A DNA stretch of 64,000 bases from Candidatus Promineifilum breve (GTDB taxonomy: Bacteria > Chloroflexota > Anaerolineae > Promineifilales > Promineifilaceae). Below the pieces are notes generated by a model, which was given only the letters and a program-made list of their open reading frames with translations, ran no database searches and was not told the DNA's origin. The stretch covers positions 3,760,726 through 3,824,725 of the forward strand of contig NZ_LN890655.1 of NCBI RefSeq assembly GCF_900066015.1, in the 5' to 3' direction. A program made the translations under genes and the position numbers. This document shows, piece after piece, positions 63,218 to 64,000 of the stretch; within the stretch, counting starts at the first letter, position 1, and every line of letters starts with the position of its first letter.

Positions 63218-64000
63218 CTAGTCTGCGTGATAGACAAACGGCCCAACCGTATAGCTGCCCGTCGGGTCAGCCAGCGTAATCGGCGACTTCAGCCACGGCT
63301 TACCGTCGTTGCGGCTCGTAAAGCGCCATGTCCCCTTGTCGCTGGTAAACGCCGCGTGCTCAGAGAATGCAATGCTCAGCGCTTCCCGCTCAAACATCAC
63401 GTAAGCGCCCAGATCGGCCAACAGCATGTCGCTCGACTTCCATTGCGGCATGTGCTCCGAGAACAGAATCGGATAGCCCAGCAGCGTGTTCGGCTGACCG
63501 GCGGCCAGATTCCCGGCCCAGACAACCGGCGACCCTGCGGCCACGGCCAGCGTGCCAATCTGCGGAATCAGCGACGGGTGCGCAATCCACACCGGCGACC
63601 CGCCGCTCACGGCCTTGAACCGCGCCCACATCGCCAGCACGTCGGCATAAGCAAACACGTCGTTCGTCACAGTCGTCACGCCAATCGTGCACGGCGCGTT
63701 AAAAATGCCCAACGGCTCGCCCGCGCCCGTCCCTCTCAGGATGTTGCGCTCGTTCTTCGAGCCGATAGCGATGCCGAACAGCGACCGAAGCAGCGCCTCG
63801 ATCGACTGTGGCGAATCGGCGATCAACTCATTCGACACCTCAACGTAGCCGCCAACCTTGTGAATGCGATATTCCAGATTGGTGAACTTCGGCTCGGTCT
63901 CGTCCAGAACGGCGGTCTCGGCCTTCGTCTTCGCCTTCACCCCGCCGGCCGCTGCGGTCTCGCCGCTGCCCGCCGTCGGCGCAACGAACGTATCCAATGC
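63218..64000 (-). CDS. HK97-fold major capsid protein (5' end beyond window)
   Basis: The visible 260 residues are the C-terminal part of an HK97-type major capsid protein: FTNLEYRIHKVGGYVEVSNE, the helix SIEALLRSLFGIAIGSKNER, and GTGAGEPLGIFNA, all family markers. The frame is open through the right edge, so the start and any N-terminal prohead part are outside. Upstream one would expect protease, portal and terminase genes. Confidence 0.9.
   Translation of the reverse strand, partial: ALDTFVAPTAGSGETAAAGGVKAKTKAETAVLDETEPKFTNLEYRIHKVGGYVEVSNELIADSPQSIEALLRSLFGIAIGSKNERNILRGTGAGEPLGIFNAPCTIGVTTVTNDVFAYADVLAMWARFKAVSGGSPVWIAHPSLIPQIGTLAVAAGSPVVWAGNLAAGQPNTLLGYPILFSEHMPQWKSSDMLLADLGAYVMFEREALSIAFSEHAAFTSDKGTWRFTSRNDGKPWLKSPITLADPTGSYTVGPFVYHAD

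Overview
The window looks like a chromosome segment of a high-GC bacterium, most probably a member of the Chloroflexota (Anaerolineae/Ardenticatenia-like). This is an inference from the style of the proteins: zinc-ribbon versions of S14, S4 and L36, an L29 with a long C-terminal tail, Thr/Pro-rich membrane-anchored proteins with SH3 or lamin-tail domains, and an effector-associated domain of a type common in that phylum. No rRNA is present to settle it.

Region 1 (1-13052) is the distal S10, spc and alpha ribosomal protein clusters, all on the + strand: rpsC (cut by the left edge), rplP, rpmC, rpsQ, rplN, rplX, rplE, rpsN, rpsH, rplF, rplR, rpsE, rpmD, rplO, secY, adk, rpmJ, rpsM, rpsK, rpsD, rpoA, rplQ, truA, rplM, rpsI. 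infA is not between adk and rpmJ, and map lies 17 kb away on the other strand. Four gaps between these genes hold long imperfect hairpins, three of them clearly built of 7-bp repeats of different sequence.

Region 2 (13108-39254) is host housekeeping DNA: a tetrapyrrole methylase-MazG fusion, an ABC exporter, arginase, trmB, an alpha/beta hydrolase, a 3-hydroxyacyl-CoA dehydrogenase-like protein, leuS, a LysE-type exporter, map, a FAS1 protein, an MFS exporter, folC, lon, a DUF1028 protein, a hotdog thioesterase, a 2-oxoacid dehydrogenase E2 and fused E1, and a lipoprotein. Two points stand out. A SelW/Rdx-family gene carries an in-frame UGA in a CxxU motif, followed by a SECIS-like hairpin (a selenoprotein). 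Upstream of leuS lies a leucine T-box leader (specifier CTC) with an intact tRNA-Ala(GGC) gene sitting between its stem I and its antiterminator.

Region 3 (39255 to the right edge) is a siphovirus-type prophage or phage-derived island beginning next to a tRNA-Val(CAC) gene. The + strand part (39.8-48.2 kb) holds early and accessory genes: a HicA/HicB-like pair, a SWIM-finger protein, a putative recombination directionality factor, small membrane proteins and a repeat cluster. A Cro/C1-type HTH regulator faces away from it; two matching 22-bp operators lie at its promoter and at the early promoter. A lower-GC three-gene cassette including a TIGR04255 protein (48.2-50.0 kb, - strand) sits at the junction. 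From 50.1 kb to the end, - strand morphogenesis genes run from accessory membrane proteins through tail fibre, tail proteins, tape measure, tail-assembly chaperones (with a canonical -1 slippery site), major tail protein and head-tail connectors to a truncated HK97-fold capsid gene. Integrase, terminase, portal, protease and endolysin are not recognised here; some probably lie beyond the right edge.
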